Shown: positions 27,564 through 38,798, numbered from the stretch's first letter. The stretch is DNA of 64,000 bases from Bacillus sp. SB49 (GCF_000469135.2 NZ_CP048117.1:2393501-2457500), one strand, 5' to 3'. A program made the numbers and translations. The notes: generated from the sequence alone by a model not told the origin.

Positions 27564-28492
27564 TACTGCTCATACTCCTCTTTCGCTTTATCAACGATTT
27601 CCTGAGCACCCCTGTCCTTCAAGCGCGCAGCAGCTTCCGCTCCTACAGACACGGGATCAGTTCCCGAAACCGTTTCATGAAGGATCGTCGTGCCGTCAGG
27701 GCTTCCCACGAGAGCAGTCAGTACGATTTCGTCTGCTTTTCTATAAGCATAACCCCCAATAGGTACTTGACAGCCCCCGTTTAAATCATGAAGAAATTTA
27801 CGTTCCGCTGTGACGGTGGACGAGGTATATTCATGATTCAGCTTCATCAAATAGTCTCTCAGCTCCTTGTCATCCTCCCGGCATTGGATGGCAAGCGCCC
27901 CCTGACCGACGGCAGGTACACAAACATCCGGCTCTAAGTATTCGGTGACCACATCGTCATCCCACCCCATCCGCTTTAAGCCTGCGGCTGCGAGAATGAT
28001 GGCATCGTAATCCTCTTCGTGAAGTTTTTTTAAGCGGGTATCGATATTTCCCCGGATCCATTTGATTTCCAAATCAGGACGGACGGCTTTGATTTGGGAA
28101 CCGCGTCGCAGACTGCTCGTCCCAACGATCGCTCCTGTCGGCAGGTCCTTCAGAGCAACATTTCCGACAGAAACGAAGGCGTCGCGGTGGTCTTCCCTAA
28201 TCGGAACGGACGCTACGACAAGCCCTTCCGCGACAACAGCCGGCATGTCTTTCATACTGTGGACGGCCATATCGATGTCTCCGTCATACATGGCCTGTTC
28301 GATTTCTTTAATGAACAGCCCTTTTCCTCCCACTTTGGAAAGCGTAACATCCAGGACTCGATCCCCTTTAGTTGAAATCCTTTTGATTTCAAACTCATAA
28401 CCCGGATCGATTTGTTTCAATTGTTCAATCACCCATTCCGTCTGGGTGATCGCTAATTTACTTTTACGTGAACCAATGACGATTTTTCGCAC
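27563..28492 (-). CDS. hemC: HemC, porphobilinogen deaminase
   Basis: The protein is 309 aa. The dipyrromethane cofactor cysteine is in [13 protein letters not shown], and [12 protein letters not shown] and [15 protein letters not shown] are family signatures. The GTG start at 28492 follows GAGGAGG. It polymerises four porphobilinogens to hydroxymethylbilane. Confidence 0.97.
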   Translation of the reverse strand: MRKIVIGSRKSKLAITQTEWVIEQLKQIDPGYEFEIKRISTKGDRVLDVTLSKVGGKGLFIKEIEQAMYDGDIDMAVHSMKDMPAVVAEGLVVASVPIREDHRDAFVSVGNVALKDLPTGAIVGTSSLRRGSQIKAVRPDLEIKWIRGNIDTRLKKLHEEDYDAIILAAAGLKRMGWDDDVVTEYLEPDVCVPAVGQGALAIQCREDDKELRDYLMKLNHEYTSSTVTAERKFLHDLNGGCQVPIGGYAYRKADEIVLTALVGSPDGTTILHETVSGTDPVSVGAEAAARLKDRGAQEIVDKAKEEYEQ

Positions 28493-28510
28493 AAGACAGC
28501 CTCCTCATAA

Positions 28511-29329
28511 CTAGAAATGAAAATTAGATAAAGAACCGAACAGAAAGAAATTAATTAAAAGAAATAGAAAAGCGGCGGTATTGAAGATCGAAATCACTCG
28601 TCCCTGATACCCCTTTACGACTCTTAAGAACAAATAGACGATATAGACACTCAGCACGAGGAAAGATCCGAGCGTCTTCGAATCATACCAGTAGAAGACA
28701 TCAGGGGAGACATACCCCCAAACCACCCCGAGAATAATGGCGATCAAAAGGAGCGGTACTCCGAGTATAACAGCCACATAAGAGAACTGATCCAATTTCG
28801 TCAAATCACCGAGTCGGAAAAGCTTCGCATTCCATTTCTTTCTTTTCAGCAGACGGTATTGAAGTAAATACATCATGGAAAAAATAAAGGATAATGTGAA
28901 GAACCCATAGGATATGATGGCAAGACTGATGTGAATGACGAGCAGTTCATTGACAAGCCCGACCCCGTTGTTTCCAAGAACACTCTGTGCCCGTGTGGAA
29001 AGGTGAATGATCATAATGAGAAATCCTACTACATTCGTGAAAAACACGAGAAAGTCCATCCGGAACAGCCGGTTGATTATCAAAGAGAACGTCACAAGAA
29101 TCCAGGTGTAGAAATACAGTCCATCGTACACTGTCATAATAGGGAAGTTGTCCTTGATCAGAATCTGTGCCAACAGGAAAAAGGTTTGCAAACCCCAGAC
29201 CATACTAAGTAACCAGAAGGCGATGCGGTTCGCCCTCCGGTTCGTCTGTACAAAATCGATGAAATATCCGATGAGACTAAGCCCGTACAAGAAAAGGATG
29301 AGTTCATAAACCCATTTGAATTCTAGCAT
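28511..29329 (-). CDS. hemX: HemX, CcsA/CcmC-type membrane protein
   Basis: The protein is 272 aa with about eight membrane helices and the cytochrome c assembly pattern (conserved WGYVSPDVFYWYDSKTLGSF region and histidines in VIHISLAIISYG). In B. subtilis HemX lowers the amount of HemA. It lies between hemA and hemC. Confidence 0.92.
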   Translation of the reverse strand: MLEFKWVYELILFLYGLSLIGYFIDFVQTNRRANRIAFWLLSMVWGLQTFFLLAQILIKDNFPIMTVYDGLYFYTWILVTFSLIINRLFRMDFLVFFTNVVGFLIMIIHLSTRAQSVLGNNGVGLVNELLVIHISLAIISYGFFTLSFIFSMMYLLQYRLLKRKKWNAKLFRLGDLTKLDQFSYVAVILGVPLLLIAIILGVVWGYVSPDVFYWYDSKTLGSFLVLSVYIVYLFLRVVKGYQGRVISIFNTAAFLFLLINFFLFGSLSNFHF

Positions 29330-29341
29330 TGGATGTCCACC

Positions 29342-30715
29342 TTAAGATTTAACCATGGAGCTTAAAAATGCGATCGGGTTTGCCGTTTCCGGATGATGCT
29401 TCACCGTTGTGTTATTCTTTTTTTCCTGTTTTTCTACCTCTTTTTCCACTTGTTCTTCTATACCGAATATCTGCGTGAACAAGCGTAGAGAATCCTCTGC
29501 ATCAGGCTTGGCGGCAATCTCCTTGGCCTGAGAAATCGGTTCTTTCAGCATTTGGTTGATAATGCTCTTCGTATGCTTGTTCAACACTTTCCGTTCCCGA
29601 TCTGTCAATTCCGGCATCTTCCGTTCTATACTCTTCATCGTTTCTGCCTGAATATCCAGAGCCTTCGTCCGTAGTGCTGAAATGACCGGTACAACTCCGA
29701 TCGTTTGCAGCCATTCTTTGAACTCGACGATTTCTGCTTCCACCATCAGTTCGATCTCTTCAGCCGCCTGTTTCCTTAATGCAAGGTTGGCGTCAACGAT
29801 TCCCTGCAGGTCATCAATATCATACAGGAACACACTCTCCAACGACTCCATAGCAGGATCAAGATCCCGTGGTACAGCGATATCCACGAAAAACAACGGC
29901 TTCCCTTTCCTCTGCTTGTGGATCGGCTCCATCTGACTCCTGGTGATGACGTATTCTGTTGCACCAGTAGAGCTGATAACGATATCCGCATCTGTCAGTA
30001 CTTCCTCCAACTGATCCATCGTCTTCGCTTCCCCGTTAAACTGGTCGGCGACCGCCTCTGCTTTGGATAGTGTTCTGTTCAACACAGACACCTTACGAGC
30101 ACCGGAACCGTGAAGATTCTTAGCAGCCAGTTCCCCCATCTTGCCGGCACCAAGAATAACGATATGTTTATGAACAAGGTCCCCGAAAATCTTTCTAGCC
30201 AGCTCTACGGCCGCATAGCTGACTGAGACAGCGTTTTCACCGATCTCTGTCTCTTTATGCGCCTTCTTCGCCATTGTAACGGCCTGTTTAAATAATTGAT
30301 TAAAGATCGTCCCTGTTGAACCTGCCTCTTGAGCACGCAGGAAAGCCTGCTTCATTTGACCGAGAATCTGTGTTTCACCGAGCACCATCGAATCCAGTCC
30401 TGCGGTAACCCTGAGCAGATGCTCGACCGCCCCGTCCGTTTCGTAAATGGAAAGAAACGGTGAAAATTCGTCTTTATCGATTCGGAACCAATCAGCAAGG
30501 AATTGCTTAATATAATAACGCCCTGTATGGAGCTGATCCACCACGGCATAGATTTCCGTCCGGTTACACGTTGAAATAATAACATTCTCCAACACACTTT
30601 TTTGTGTGTTGAGCTGTGTCATCGCTTCTTCCAGCCGATCCTCCGAAAAAGTAAGCTTCTCTCGAATTTCCACAGGGGCTGTTCTATAATTAAGACCGAT
30701 AGCTAAAATATGCAT
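29342..30715 (-). CDS. hemA: HemA, glutamyl-tRNA reductase
   Basis: The protein is 457 aa from the ATG at 30715. Catalytic Cys50 is in [13 protein letters not shown]. The NADPH domain has [16 protein letters not shown], and a C-terminal dimerisation helix bundle follows, ending in an unusual Lys/Glu/Asn-rich stretch. It makes glutamate-1-semialdehyde from glutamyl-tRNA and opens the haem operon. Confidence 0.97.
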   Translation of the reverse strand: MHILAIGLNYRTAPVEIREKLTFSEDRLEEAMTQLNTQKSVLENVIISTCNRTEIYAVVDQLHTGRYYIKQFLADWFRIDKDEFSPFLSIYETDGAVEHLLRVTAGLDSMVLGETQILGQMKQAFLRAQEAGSTGTIFNQLFKQAVTMAKKAHKETEIGENAVSVSYAAVELARKIFGDLVHKHIVILGAGKMGELAAKNLHGSGARKVSVLNRTLSKAEAVADQFNGEAKTMDQLEEVLTDADIVISSTGATEYVITRSQMEPIHKQRKGKPLFFVDIAVPRDLDPAMESLESVFLYDIDDLQGIVDANLALRKQAAEEIELMVEAEIVEFKEWLQTIGVVPVISALRTKALDIQAETMKSIERKMPELTDRERKVLNKHTKSIINQMLKEPISQAKEIAAKPDAEDSLRLFTQIFGIEEQVEKEVEKQEKKNNTTVKHHPETANPIAFLSSMVKS

Positions 30716-30759
30716 TTCATCTACCCCCATTAGCGTTCAAAACTTCTCACATATCCTGT

Positions 30760-30765
30760 ATTATA
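30760..30765 (-). promoter_or_regulatory. Extended -10 promoter of the hem operon
   Basis: TGCTATAAT on the minus strand is an extended -10 with a perfect hexamer, about 45 bases before the hemA start. The -35 is weak. A small palindrome (CAGATT-TTG-AATCTG, about 30802-30816) lies upstream and might bind a regulator. Confidence 0.55.
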
Positions 30766-30964
30766 GCACAAAACCTCGACGATTTTCCGCATCAAATATG
30801 AACAGATTTTGAATCTGCTGTGATACGATAAAAAAGTAGTCCATTTATAAAGTATGAGTATTACTTTAGAAATATTATAATTTATAACCCATTTGTAATA
30901 TAGCAAAATAATATAGACAGTGCAAAGATCTTCGCTTATATTTTCAGCAAGGATGTGATTAATT

Positions 30965-31444
30965 TTGACGAAACAAAATTCTTTAATCGGGTTTCTATTC
31001 ATCGGCTTTGGTGTTTATTTTTTACTACGCCACCTCAATATTCCCGAACTGATCCCTTTTTACTCATGGTCATCCCTGCTTGTCATCATCGGTATCGCCC
31101 TGCTCTTACATAGTTATGTGGCAAAAGACTATTCCAACCTGTTCACAGGAGCATTAGTGACAGGACTTGGGGTTCACTTCACCCTTCAGGCGCATACCAG
31201 CTTCTGGATCGATCACTGGGCGGTGTACCTATGGATCATCGGGATTTCCTTTCTCCTTTATTACTCTAAAACGAAGCGCGGATTGATCCCGGCAATCGTC
31301 TGCATCACCATTGGTCTCTTTGCTGTTTTCACACCGGGAACTCCTGCCTGGTCTCTCTGGGTCCAAAGGATTGTTAATGTTCTGGAAAGATTCTGGCCGG
31401 TAGTGCTGATTGCATACGGAATGTACGTCATCAGAAAAAAATAA
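30965..31444 (+). CDS. Four-to-five-TM membrane protein of the LiaF/DUF5668-like type
   Basis: The protein is 159 aa, made of repeated hydrophobic hairpins with the pattern GFLFIGFGVYFLLRHLNI and FWPVVLIAYGMYVIRKK near the two ends. This pattern is typical of DUF5668/LiaI-LiaF N-terminal membrane modules. The start is a TTG at 30965 with AAGGATG upstream. It is divergent from hemA and ends at a shared terminator. Its function is unknown; relatives sense envelope stress. Confidence 0.65.
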   Translation: MTKQNSLIGFLFIGFGVYFLLRHLNIPELIPFYSWSSLLVIIGIALLLHSYVAKDYSNLFTGALVTGLGVHFTLQAHTSFWIDHWAVYLWIIGISFLLYYSKTKRGLIPAIVCITIGLFAVFTPGTPAWSLWVQRIVNVLERFWPVVLIAYGMYVIRKK

Positions 31445-31447
31445 ATG

Positions 31448-31477
31448 AAAGGCGCGGGATCACAGCCCCGCGCCTTT
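31448..31477. terminator. Bidirectional terminator
   Basis: AAAGGCGCGGG pairs with CCCCGCGCCTTT between two convergent genes, with short T-runs on each side. Confidence 0.85.
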
Positions 31478-31479
31478 GT

Positions 31480-32214
31480 TCATAGTATGGAACTTAAAAA
31501 TGCCTGCGTACGTTCCTCTTTAGGCGATTCAAAAATCTCTGCAGGTGTTCCTGATTCTACGATTTTCCCGTCATGCATATAGACGACCCGATCGGCCACT
31601 TCCCGGGCAAATCCCATTTCATGCGTCACAACCACCATGGTCATTCCTTCCTGTGCCAATGCCTTCATAGTCTGCAGCACTTCACCGACAAGCTCCGGAT
31701 CCAGCGCGGAGGTAGGTTCATCAAAAAGCATGATCTCCGGCTTCATAGCGAGTGCCCGTGCTATAGCCACCCGCTGCTTCTGCCCTCCGGACAAACGGGA
31801 CGGATAATCCTCCGCTTTCTCAGAAAGGCCGACCTTCTCCAAAAGCTCCAATCCTACCTGCTTGGCTTCTGCTTTCGGCATCCCTTTCACTTGAATCGGT
31901 GCTTCTATAACGTTACCGAGTACTGTCTTATGGGGAAACAGATTAAAGTGTTGAAATACCATCCCCACCTGCTGCCTGACTTTGTTCAAATCTTCTTTCT
32001 TCGGATCAATCTGCTTTCCTTTAATGAATAATTCCCCATCATTTTTCATCTCCAGGAAGTTTAAACATCGGAGCAGTGTACTCTTTCCTGATCCGCTCGC
32101 CCCGATCAGCACGACTACTTCCCTTTCCTTCACATGAAAATCTATATCCTTCAGAACATGATTGTCCCCGAATGATTTATTTAATTTCTCCACTTGAATC
32201 ATATGTTCCGTCAT
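31480..32214 (-). CDS. Polar amino-acid ABC transporter, ATP-binding protein
   Basis: The protein is 244 aa. Walker A is GASGSGKST, the signature is LSGGQKQR, Walker B is [13 protein letters not shown], and the H-loop is VVVTHEMGF. The sequence is of the GlnQ/ArtP family. It powers import of a polar amino acid or cystine with the two genes upstream. The substrate cannot be told from sequence alone. Confidence 0.95.
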   Translation of the reverse strand: MTEHMIQVEKLNKSFGDNHVLKDIDFHVKEREVVVLIGASGSGKSTLLRCLNFLEMKNDGELFIKGKQIDPKKEDLNKVRQQVGMVFQHFNLFPHKTVLGNVIEAPIQVKGMPKAEAKQVGLELLEKVGLSEKAEDYPSRLSGGQKQRVAIARALAMKPEIMLFDEPTSALDPELVGEVLQTMKALAQEGMTMVVVTHEMGFAREVADRVVYMHDGKIVESGTPAEIFESPKEERTQAFLSSIL

Positions 32215-32230
32215 TCAACATCCTCCTCTA

Positions 32231-32881
32231 TCAATCACTGACCGCCAATTTTTTCTCAATCAAACTGACCAGCATCGTCAGAATGAAGACGAGAATTAAG
32301 TACCATACCGCACTTACGAGCAGCCACGTCATATAGTCAAACGTGTTCGCCCCTTCTGTCGTGGCAACGGCGAATATTTCCGAAACCCCGATGAATGCGG
32401 CCAATGATGAGTCTTTCAACCCAATGATAAACTGATTTCCAAGCGGAGGCAATGCACGACGGAGGGCTTGCGGCAAAATAATTCGTCTCATCGTTAACAC
32501 GCCGCTCATTCCAAGGGAACGTCCAGCTTCCGTCTGCCCTTTCCCGATCGATTGGATAGCACCCCGGAATATTTCTGCTATGTATGCACCATTATGGAAA
32601 GCGAGACCGAGCGCAACCGACCAGAAACCGCTGATCATCCATATTTCCGTCAACCCATAGTAGAATACAAAGATTTGTACGATAAGCGGAGTACCGCGAA
32701 CAATATAAATATAGATGTTTGCGATCCACTCAAGTACTTTAACGCCTGAAATTTTCATAAATGCAAACAATAATCCGATAAAGACCGCAATGAAGATGGA
32801 GACAGCCGTCAAAGCAAGCGTCATCTGCGCTGCTTCAAAGAACATACCTCTGCTTTCCAACAATGATTCCCAAAAATTCAC
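32231..32881 (-). CDS. Polar amino-acid ABC transporter, permease
   Basis: The protein is 216 aa with about five membrane helices and the EAA loop of the His/Glu/Gln/Arg family (EAGRSLGMSGVLTMRRIILPQA). The GTG at 32881 (MNFWES) is 8 bases after AGGAG; an earlier GTG at 32890 overlaps that ribosome site. It follows the binding-protein gene after a stem-loop. Confidence 0.94.
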   Translation of the reverse strand: MNFWESLLESRGMFFEAAQMTLALTAVSIFIAVFIGLLFAFMKISGVKVLEWIANIYIYIVRGTPLIVQIFVFYYGLTEIWMISGFWSVALGLAFHNGAYIAEIFRGAIQSIGKGQTEAGRSLGMSGVLTMRRIILPQALRRALPPLGNQFIIGLKDSSLAAFIGVSEIFAVATTEGANTFDYMTWLLVSAVWYLILVFILTMLVSLIEKKLAVSD

Positions 32882-32904
32882 GTCATCCACTCCTATTCAC
32901 GAGG

Positions 32905-32935
32905 TAAAAAAGAGTACGCTTACGCGCACTCTTTT
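32905..32935 (-). terminator. Intra-operon attenuator between binding protein and permease genes
   Basis: AAAGAGTGCGC pairs with GCGTACTCTTT, followed by T residues on the minus strand. Placed inside the transporter operon, it would give more binding protein than membrane parts. Confidence 0.75.
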
Positions 32936-32960
32936 GCCCCTTCGCTCTTTAACCGGGACC

Positions 32961-33776
32961 TCACTCAGGGGCTGTTGTAATATCTTCCCCGAAGTATTCC
33001 TCACTGATTTCCGTAAGGGTTCCATTTTCTCGAAGCGTCTCCAGTGCTGCATTGATTTCTTCCAACAACGCCTCGTTCTCTTTCGAAACGGCGACGGCTT
33101 GCTCACTACGTTCAATCAACTCTTTCGCTTCAATATCGAGTCCTTCACCCTGGGCCTCTTTTCCCGTAAGGAAATCGGTGATGACCGCATCATGTCTGCC
33201 TTTAGCTAAGGATTGAAGAGCAACGACATCACTGTCATACGTTTTGATATTATCGGTTACTTCCTCTGCGAAAGGAGCATAAGTAGATCCTTTGGAAACA
33301 GCGACCTCCATCCCCTCCAGGTCTTGAAGCGTCTCTACATCACTATCCGGTCGTGTGAACACTTGAGCTCCGGAGTAATAGTAAGGAGTGGAGAAGCTGA
33401 CTTCCTGCTGCCGTTCCTCCGTAATGGTGTGACTGGCGACAGCTGCGTCGAAACGTCCGGTTTTCACACCTTCCACAATGCTTGCAAACTTTTGCTTCTG
33501 TGGGCTTGGTTCTAAGCCCAGCTCCTCTGCGATTGCATTGGCGACGTCAATATCAAATCCTGATAATTCCCCGCCCTCCGTCATACTGAACGGACGGAAT
33601 TCACCGGAGGCTGCAAAGGTGAACTTCCCATCCTCAACTAATTCAAATTCGCTGCCTGCTTCAGAATCTCCCCCGGAATCCCCGGATGATTCTTCCTCTT
33701 CTTCTCCGCCTCCGCAAGCGGTTAGTACTAAAACAAGCAGGACACTGAATAAAAGCAATCCCCAACGTTTCTGCAT
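32961..33776 (-). CDS. Polar amino-acid ABC transporter, substrate-binding lipoprotein
   Basis: The protein is 271 aa. A lipoprotein signal ends in the lipobox LTAC, a Ser/Gly/Glu-rich linker follows, and then a family 3 solute-binding domain (FAASGEFRPFSMTEGG, GFDIDVANAIAEELG, FDAAVASHTITEER). It is the highly acidic, extracellular ligand-capture part of the transporter. Confidence 0.94.
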   Translation of the reverse strand: MQKRWGLLLFSVLLVLVLTACGGGEEEEESSGDSGGDSEAGSEFELVEDGKFTFAASGEFRPFSMTEGGELSGFDIDVANAIAEELGLEPSPQKQKFASIVEGVKTGRFDAAVASHTITEERQQEVSFSTPYYYSGAQVFTRPDSDVETLQDLEGMEVAVSKGSTYAPFAEEVTDNIKTYDSDVVALQSLAKGRHDAVITDFLTGKEAQGEGLDIEAKELIERSEQAVAVSKENEALLEEINAALETLRENGTLTEISEEYFGEDITTAPE

Positions 33777-33973
33777 TTACCTGACTCCCCTTCCGACTCG
33801 AACATAGTATAAATCATTGCGGTAAATTAAAGTATATAGAAAAAACAGACTTTTCCCAAAATTTATAAAACGGGAAAGAATGGCAATTTCTAGTCCCTGC
33901 ACCTATATAAGGACCAAATACCTAATCACACCTAGGAATACGCTCATATCCTTCCCTATCCTGTTAAATACAC

Positions 33974-34004
33974 AAAAAAGCCCGCTCCATAAGATGGAGC
34001 GGGC
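33974..34004 (-). terminator. Terminator after ysxC
   Basis: GCCCGCTCCAT pairs with ATGGAGCGGGC, followed by TTTTTT on the minus strand. The remaining 33777-33973 holds AT-rich promoter-like sequence for the transporter and no gene. Confidence 0.92.
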
Positions 34005-34012
34005 TACTTCCC

Positions 34013-34600
34013 TTAACTGTTTAAGTGAGAAAGCATAATCCTCCAAGCGACGTCTTTTCCTTCGCCTGTTTCCGAAGAGAATGGAATAAGAGCGTCCTCT
34101 TCTTTCATTCCAAGCACTTCACGGATAAGCTTGAACTGCTTCGTTCTTTGACCTTTTTTAATTTTGTCCAACTTCGTCGCGACCACCATGACCGGCAGGC
34201 CGAAATGTTTCAAGTAGTCGTACATCAGTTGATCATCTTCCGTAGGCTTGTGACGGACGTCGATCACGAGCGCGGTCGCTTTCAATTGCTCCCGCTCTGC
34301 AAAGTATTCCTCCATCATTTCTCCCCATTTGGCGCGCTCCTTCTTGGATACCTTTGCATATCCGTATCCAGGCACATCGACAAAATGAAATTGATCATTG
34401 ATGATGTAGAAATTCAACGTCTGCGTTTTCCCAGGCTTGGAGGAAGTCCTCGCAAGGTTCTTCCTTTGGATCATCCGGTTGATGAAAGAAGATTTCCCTA
34501 CATTGGACCTGCCTGCAAGTGCGATTTCAGGAATGAAATCTTTCGGGTACTGTTTCTTGCTCGCTGCACTGATGACAATATCTGCGGTATTAACCTTCAT
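34013..34600 (-). CDS. ysxC: YsxC/EngB, ribosome-assembly GTPase
   Basis: The protein is 195 aa. G1 is [12 protein letters not shown]3 is [12 protein letters not shown]4 is VATKLDKI and G5 is FSSETGEG. It is an essential 50S-assembly GTPase in B. subtilis. It overlaps the lonA stop by 11 bases as in other Bacillaceae. Confidence 0.96.
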   Translation of the reverse strand: MKVNTADIVISAASKKQYPKDFIPEIALAGRSNVGKSSFINRMIQRKNLARTSSKPGKTQTLNFYIINDQFHFVDVPGYGYAKVSKKERAKWGEMMEEYFAEREQLKATALVIDVRHKPTEDDQLMYDYLKHFGLPVMVVATKLDKIKKGQRTKQFKLIREVLGMKEEDALIPFSSETGEGKDVAWRIMLSHLNS

Positions 34601-36920
34601 GTATATCCTCCACTAACGCTTGTTCTAGGACTTGATCTAAATGCTTGACCGGTACAAAAGTCAATCCTTCCCGGATACTTGCCGGGATATCTTCCAAGTC
34701 TTTTTTATTTTCATCCGGAATGATGATCTTTGTCAAGCCGGCTCTGTGTGCACTCAGTGATTTTTCTTTCAGGCCACCGATCGGCAGCACACGGCCGCGG
34801 AGGGTGATTTCTCCGGTCATTCCTACTTCTTTACGGACGGGCCTTCCCGTCAAAGCAGAAACAAGGGCGGTTGCCATCGTGATGCCGGCAGAAGGGCCGT
34901 CTTTCGGGGTTGCGCCTTCCGGAACGTGGATGTGAATATCGTTTTTCTCAACGAATTCTGGATCGATCTTCAGCTCCTCAGCACGTGAACGAATATAGCT
35001 GAAAGCTGCCTGAGCAGATTCTTTCATGACATCCCCGAGCTTTCCTGTCAAAGTGAGGTTGCCCTTTCCAGGATACAGGGAAACTTCGATCGACAACGTG
35101 TCTCCTCCTGCTGTCGTATACGCAAGACCTGTAGCTGCACCGATCTGATCTTCCAACTCTGCCCGTCCATAACGGAATTTCGGGCGCCCAAGCAGTTCTT
35201 CCAGCTGCTTCTCGGTCACGACGACCCGTTGCTTTTCACCGGAAACTATGATCTTCGCTGCCTTTCTGCACAAGCTTGCAAGCTCTCTTTCCAATCCTCG
35301 CACGCCAGCTTCTCTAGTGTAACGGCGAATTAACTTAAGCAGGGCGTCGTCCCGTACCTGCATCTGTCCTTTCTTCAAACCGTTCTCCTTCACCTGCTTC
35401 GGCAGTAAGTGATCCTTTGCAATGTGAAGCTTTTCCACCTCTGTATAGCCTGCAATCGTAATGATTTCCATACGGTCGCGCAGCGGACCAGGGATATTGG
35501 AAATGTTGTTGGCTGTTGCGATAAACATAACTTTCGACAGGTCATAATTTTCTTCAATGAAATGATCACTGAAAGTCCCGTTTTGTTCCGGATCCAGTAC
35601 TTCCAGCATGGCAGATGAAGGGTCCCCACGAAAATCACTGGCCATTTTATCAATTTCATCAAGCAGAAATACTGGATTGACCGTTTCTGCACGTTTCATA
35701 CCTTGAATGATTCGTCCGGGCATAGCACCGATATACGTTCTCCGGTGGCCTCTGATTTCTGCTTCGTCCCGGACGCCTCCGAGAGAGATGCGGACGAATT
35801 TCCGGTTGATGGAGCGTGCTATTGATTTTGCGAGAGACGTTTTCCCTACACCGGGTGGTCCGGCAAGACACAAAATCGGCCCTTTGATCGTCTGTGTCAA
35901 TTTCTGGACAGCTAAATACTCGAGCACCCGCTCCTTCACTTTCTCCAGCCCATAGTGGTCCTCATCCAGTACCTCTTCGGCATGATTGACATCTAAGTTA
36001 TCTTCCGTCTCCTCCGACCAGGGTAGAGAAACGAGCCATTCGATATAATTCCGGATGACAGAGCTTTCTGCAGAGCTTTGAGGTATTTTCTCATAACGCC
36101 CAAGCTCCTTATAAGCGACCTCTTCCACCCGCTCCGGCATAGCAGCCTTCTCGATTTTTTCTTTGAGCTGGGCAACCTCTCCGGTTTTCCCATCCTTATC
36201 GCCAAGCTCACTTTGGATCGCCTTCATCTGCTCACGGAGATAATACTCTTTCTGCGTTTTCTCCATCGACTTCTTCACACGTTGACCGATCTTCTTCTCT
36301 ATTTGAAGAACTTCCCGTTCATTCCCGATAATTTCAATCAACTTCTTCAGACGTTCCTTAACATTCCGCGTTTCCAGAACGGCTTGTTTATCTTTCAGCT
36401 TGATTGGAAGATGAGAAGAAACCATGTCAGCGAGATGACTCGGATCATCGATGTCAGAAACGGTGTTGAACGTCTCCTGGCTCACTTTCTTCGACACTTT
36501 GACGTACTTTTCAAATTGATCCATCAGCGTACGCATCAATGCTTCTTCCTCATTGCGATCCGCATGCTCATCATCAATAACGGTGATCTCCGCCTGATAA
36601 AACGAATCGTCATCCCGAATTTCTTCTATACCTGCCCGGTAGAGCCCTTCTACAAGAACACGATTCGTACCGTTTGGCAGCTTGACCATCTGCTTCACAC
36701 GCGCTACCGTTCCGATCGTATAAAGGTCACTTTCTGCCGGTTCATCTATATTCACTTCTTTTTGGGAAACGAGAAATATTTCATTATCATCCATCATCGA
36801 TTGTTCCAATGCCTGAACAGACTTCTCCCGACCTACGTCAAGATGAAGAACCATGGATGGGTAGACAAGCAACCCTCTCAATGGAAGAAGAGGGATCTGT
36901 TTTCTTTGTTTGTCAGTCAT
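34590..36920 (-). CDS. lonA: LonA, ATP-dependent serine protease
   Basis: The protein is 776 aa. The N-terminal LON substrate domain and coiled coil are followed by the AAA module (Walker [18 protein letters not shown]) and the protease domain with the catalytic serine in [14 protein letters not shown] and lysine in [14 protein letters not shown]. The ATG at 36920 is behind GGAGGTG. LonB, which sits between clpX and lonA in B. subtilis, is missing here. Confidence 0.97.
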   Translation of the reverse strand: MTDKQRKQIPLLPLRGLLVYPSMVLHLDVGREKSVQALEQSMMDDNEIFLVSQKEVNIDEPAESDLYTIGTVARVKQMVKLPNGTNRVLVEGLYRAGIEEIRDDDSFYQAEITVIDDEHADRNEEEALMRTLMDQFEKYVKVSKKVSQETFNTVSDIDDPSHLADMVSSHLPIKLKDKQAVLETRNVKERLKKLIEIIGNEREVLQIEKKIGQRVKKSMEKTQKEYYLREQMKAIQSELGDKDGKTGEVAQLKEKIEKAAMPERVEEVAYKELGRYEKIPQSSAESSVIRNYIEWLVSLPWSEETEDNLDVNHAEEVLDEDHYGLEKVKERVLEYLAVQKLTQTIKGPILCLAGPPGVGKTSLAKSIARSINRKFVRISLGGVRDEAEIRGHRRTYIGAMPGRIIQGMKRAETVNPVFLLDEIDKMASDFRGDPSSAMLEVLDPEQNGTFSDHFIEENYDLSKVMFIATANNISNIPGPLRDRMEIITIAGYTEVEKLHIAKDHLLPKQVKENGLKKGQMQVRDDALLKLIRRYTREAGVRGLERELASLCRKAAKIIVSGEKQRVVVTEKQLEELLGRPKFRYGRAELEDQIGAATGLAYTTAGGDTLSIEVSLYPGKGNLTLTGKLGDVMKESAQAAFSYIRSRAEELKIDPEFVEKNDIHIHVPEGATPKDGPSAGITMATALVSALTGRPVRKEVGMTGEITLRGRVLPIGGLKEKSLSAHRAGLTKIIIPDENKKDLEDIPASIREGLTFVPVKHLDQVLEQALVEDIHEG

Positions 36921-36956
36921 TACTTGCACCTCCAGTTAATGCAAATAGGTAGTTTA

Positions 36957-36985
36957 ATCATATATAAATGTATGTGGAAAGTAAA
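36957..36985 (-). promoter_or_regulatory. SigmaA promoter of lonA
   Basis: TTTACT (36980-36985), 17 bases, TATGAT (36957-36962) on the minus strand, about 37 bases before the start codon. Confidence 0.65.
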
Positions 36986-37012
36986 TGAAACGGAACCGTT
37001 CAAACCAACACG

Positions 37013-37045
37013 GAAACCCCCTGTCATGGAGTGGCGAGGGGTTTC
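37013..37045. other. Inverted repeat upstream of the lonA promoter
   Basis: GAAACCCC (37013-37020) pairs with GGGGTTTC (37038-37045). There is no clear T-run in either direction, so it may be a weak terminator or operator. Confidence 0.35.
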
Positions 37046-37133
37046 TTATATGGTATCCATATTATAAGCAGTAACAAAGCTTTCATGCTTGGAAGAAAAG
37101 GCCCGCTTGCAAAAGAGGAACCCACAAAAGAGA

Positions 37134-37163
37134 AGCCGTGCTACAACGTTAAGTAGCACGGCT
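37134..37163 (-). terminator. Terminator after clpX
   Basis: AGCCGTGCTAC pairs with GTAGCACGGCT, followed by TCTCTTTT on the minus strand. Confidence 0.8.
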
Positions 37164-37196
37164 CTCATCCATTAAAGAATGTCAAAAGAAGGCGGA

Positions 37197-38474
37197 TCAA
37201 GCGCTCTCTTTCGGGGATTCTTTATTCTCATCTTCGACAGTTCCATCCGTCAAAACAAGCTTAGGACGACCGTTCTTCGCTGTCACCGTTTCTTTCGTGA
37301 TGATACATTTCTCAATATCGTCACGGGAAGGCAGCTCATACATCACGTCCAGCATAATTCCTTCAATGATGGAGCGCAGCCCACGGGCACCCGTTTTACG
37401 TTCGATGGCAAGACGAGCAATTTCACGAAGCGCGTCTTCTTCCATCTCCAGCTCTACATGGTCGATTTGGAACAGTTTCTGGTACTGTTTGACCAGCGCA
37501 TTTTTCGGTTTTGTTAAGATTTCTACAAGCGCCTCTTCATCCAAATGCTCGAGACTTCCAATTACCGGAAGACGACCGATGAATTCCGGAATCAAGCCAT
37601 AGCTTAACAGATCTTCAGGCAGAACTTTTGTAAGCAGTTCTTTCTTCTCTGATTCATCTGTCGCCTGCTCCGATCCGAATCCGATGACTTTACGTCCAAG
37701 GCGACGCTTTATGATCTGATCGATTCCATCGAAAGCTCCACCTACGATGAACAATACGTTCGTCGTATCGATCTGAATAAATTCTTGATGAGGGTGCTTA
37801 CGTCCTCCTTGAGGCGGTACACTGGCCTGTGTTCCTTCAAGGATTTTCAGCAGTGCCTGCTGGACACCTTCCCCGGAGACATCTCTCGTAATCGAAGGGT
37901 TTTCGGATTTACGGGCTACTTTATCGATCTCATCAATATAAATGATGCCCTTCTCCGCTTTTTCCACATCATAGTCTGCAGCCTGAATCAGTTTAAGAAG
38001 AATGTTTTCTACATCTTCCCCTACGTAACCAGCTTCTGTCAGTGATGTAGCATCCGCAATCGCGAATGGCACGTTCAGAATGCGGGCAAGCGTCTGTGCC
38101 AGCAATGTTTTACCGCTACCTGTCGGCCCGAGCATGAGAATGTTACTCTTCGCAAGCTCTACTTCATCATTCTTAACACCTGCATTGATCCGCTTGTAGT
38201 GGTTATAAACGGCAACGGACAGGTTTTTCTTAGCCTGATCCTGACCAATAACATAGTCATTAAGGATCTCACGAATTTCCTGTGGTTTCGGAACTTCTTT
38301 GAATTCTACTTCTTCTTCGTTGCCCAGTTCCTCTTCCACGATTTCCGTGCAAAGTTCGATACATTCGTCACATATATATACACCAGGCCCAGCGACTAGT
38401 TTACGAACCTGCTCCTGACTCTTACCGCAGAAAGAACATTTCAATTGTCCTTTTTCATCGTTAAATTTAAACAT
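37197..38474 (-). CDS. clpX: ClpX, unfoldase subunit of ClpXP
   Basis: The protein is 425 aa from the ATG at 38474. The N-terminal zinc-binding domain has Cys13, Cys16, Cys35 and Cys38. The AAA+ core has [26 protein letters not shown] and an IGF loop (KVIGFGSEQ) for ClpP docking. Context tig-clpX-lonA is conserved. Confidence 0.98.
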   Translation of the reverse strand: MFKFNDEKGQLKCSFCGKSQEQVRKLVAGPGVYICDECIELCTEIVEEELGNEEEVEFKEVPKPQEIREILNDYVIGQDQAKKNLSVAVYNHYKRINAGVKNDEVELAKSNILMLGPTGSGKTLLAQTLARILNVPFAIADATSLTEAGYVGEDVENILLKLIQAADYDVEKAEKGIIYIDEIDKVARKSENPSITRDVSGEGVQQALLKILEGTQASVPPQGGRKHPHQEFIQIDTTNVLFIVGGAFDGIDQIIKRRLGRKVIGFGSEQATDESEKKELLTKVLPEDLLSYGLIPEFIGRLPVIGSLEHLDEEALVEILTKPKNALVKQYQKLFQIDHVELEMEEDALREIARLAIERKTGARGLRSIIEGIMLDVMYELPSRDDIEKCIITKETVTAKNGRPKLVLTDGTVEDENKESPKESA

Positions 38475-38553
38475 ACGTTTCACCCCTTCATAAAATGACG
38501 CAATCGCGACTGAAGTTCATTAGTACGACGTCTACGTTTCCGCTCTTTTGCTC

Positions 38554-38559
38554 ATCATA
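38554..38559 (-). promoter_or_regulatory. Extended -10 promoter of clpX
   Basis: TGGTATGAT on the minus strand is an extended -10, about 80 bases before clpX. The -35 is poor. Nothing else is evident in 38560-38755. Confidence 0.45.
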
Positions 38560-38755
38560 CCAAATTAACTCCAAACAAAAAAGCAATACCTTTCAGAGGT
38601 GTGCGATCCACTCATAGCACCACCCTCATTATGTAGATATGGGACAGATAAGTCAAACGATAGAGTACATTTACTATTGTATGTAAAAACAGAGAGAAGT
38701 ATCAATCATCTTCTCCACAATGTGATACGCCTATACCTGTTTCCCAGATATATAT

Positions 38756-38792
38756 GAGAAGACAAGGCACTTACGATGCACCTTGTCTTCTC
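38756..38792 (-). terminator. Stem-loop after tig
   Basis: GAGAAGACAAGG (38756-38767) pairs perfectly with CCTTGTCTTCTC (38781-38792) directly after the tig stop. There is no clean T-run, so termination may be incomplete. Confidence 0.65.
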
Positions 38793-38798
38793 GGTTTA

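Noticed and set aside
30870-30900. AT-rich TTATAA-like repeats upstream of hemA as a PerR/Fur box
   Set aside because: Half-sites do not fit the 7-1-7 spacing, and the site is over 100 bases from the hemA -10; hem regulation by PerR cannot be claimed from this.
30730-31002. Minus-strand 90-codon frame upstream of hemA
   Set aside because: It overlaps the hemA promoter and the divergent membrane gene and has no ribosome site.
36078-37067. Long plus-strand reading frame antisense to lonA (329 codons)
   Set aside because: It lies wholly over the lonA gene and its promoter; composition is that of an antisense shadow.
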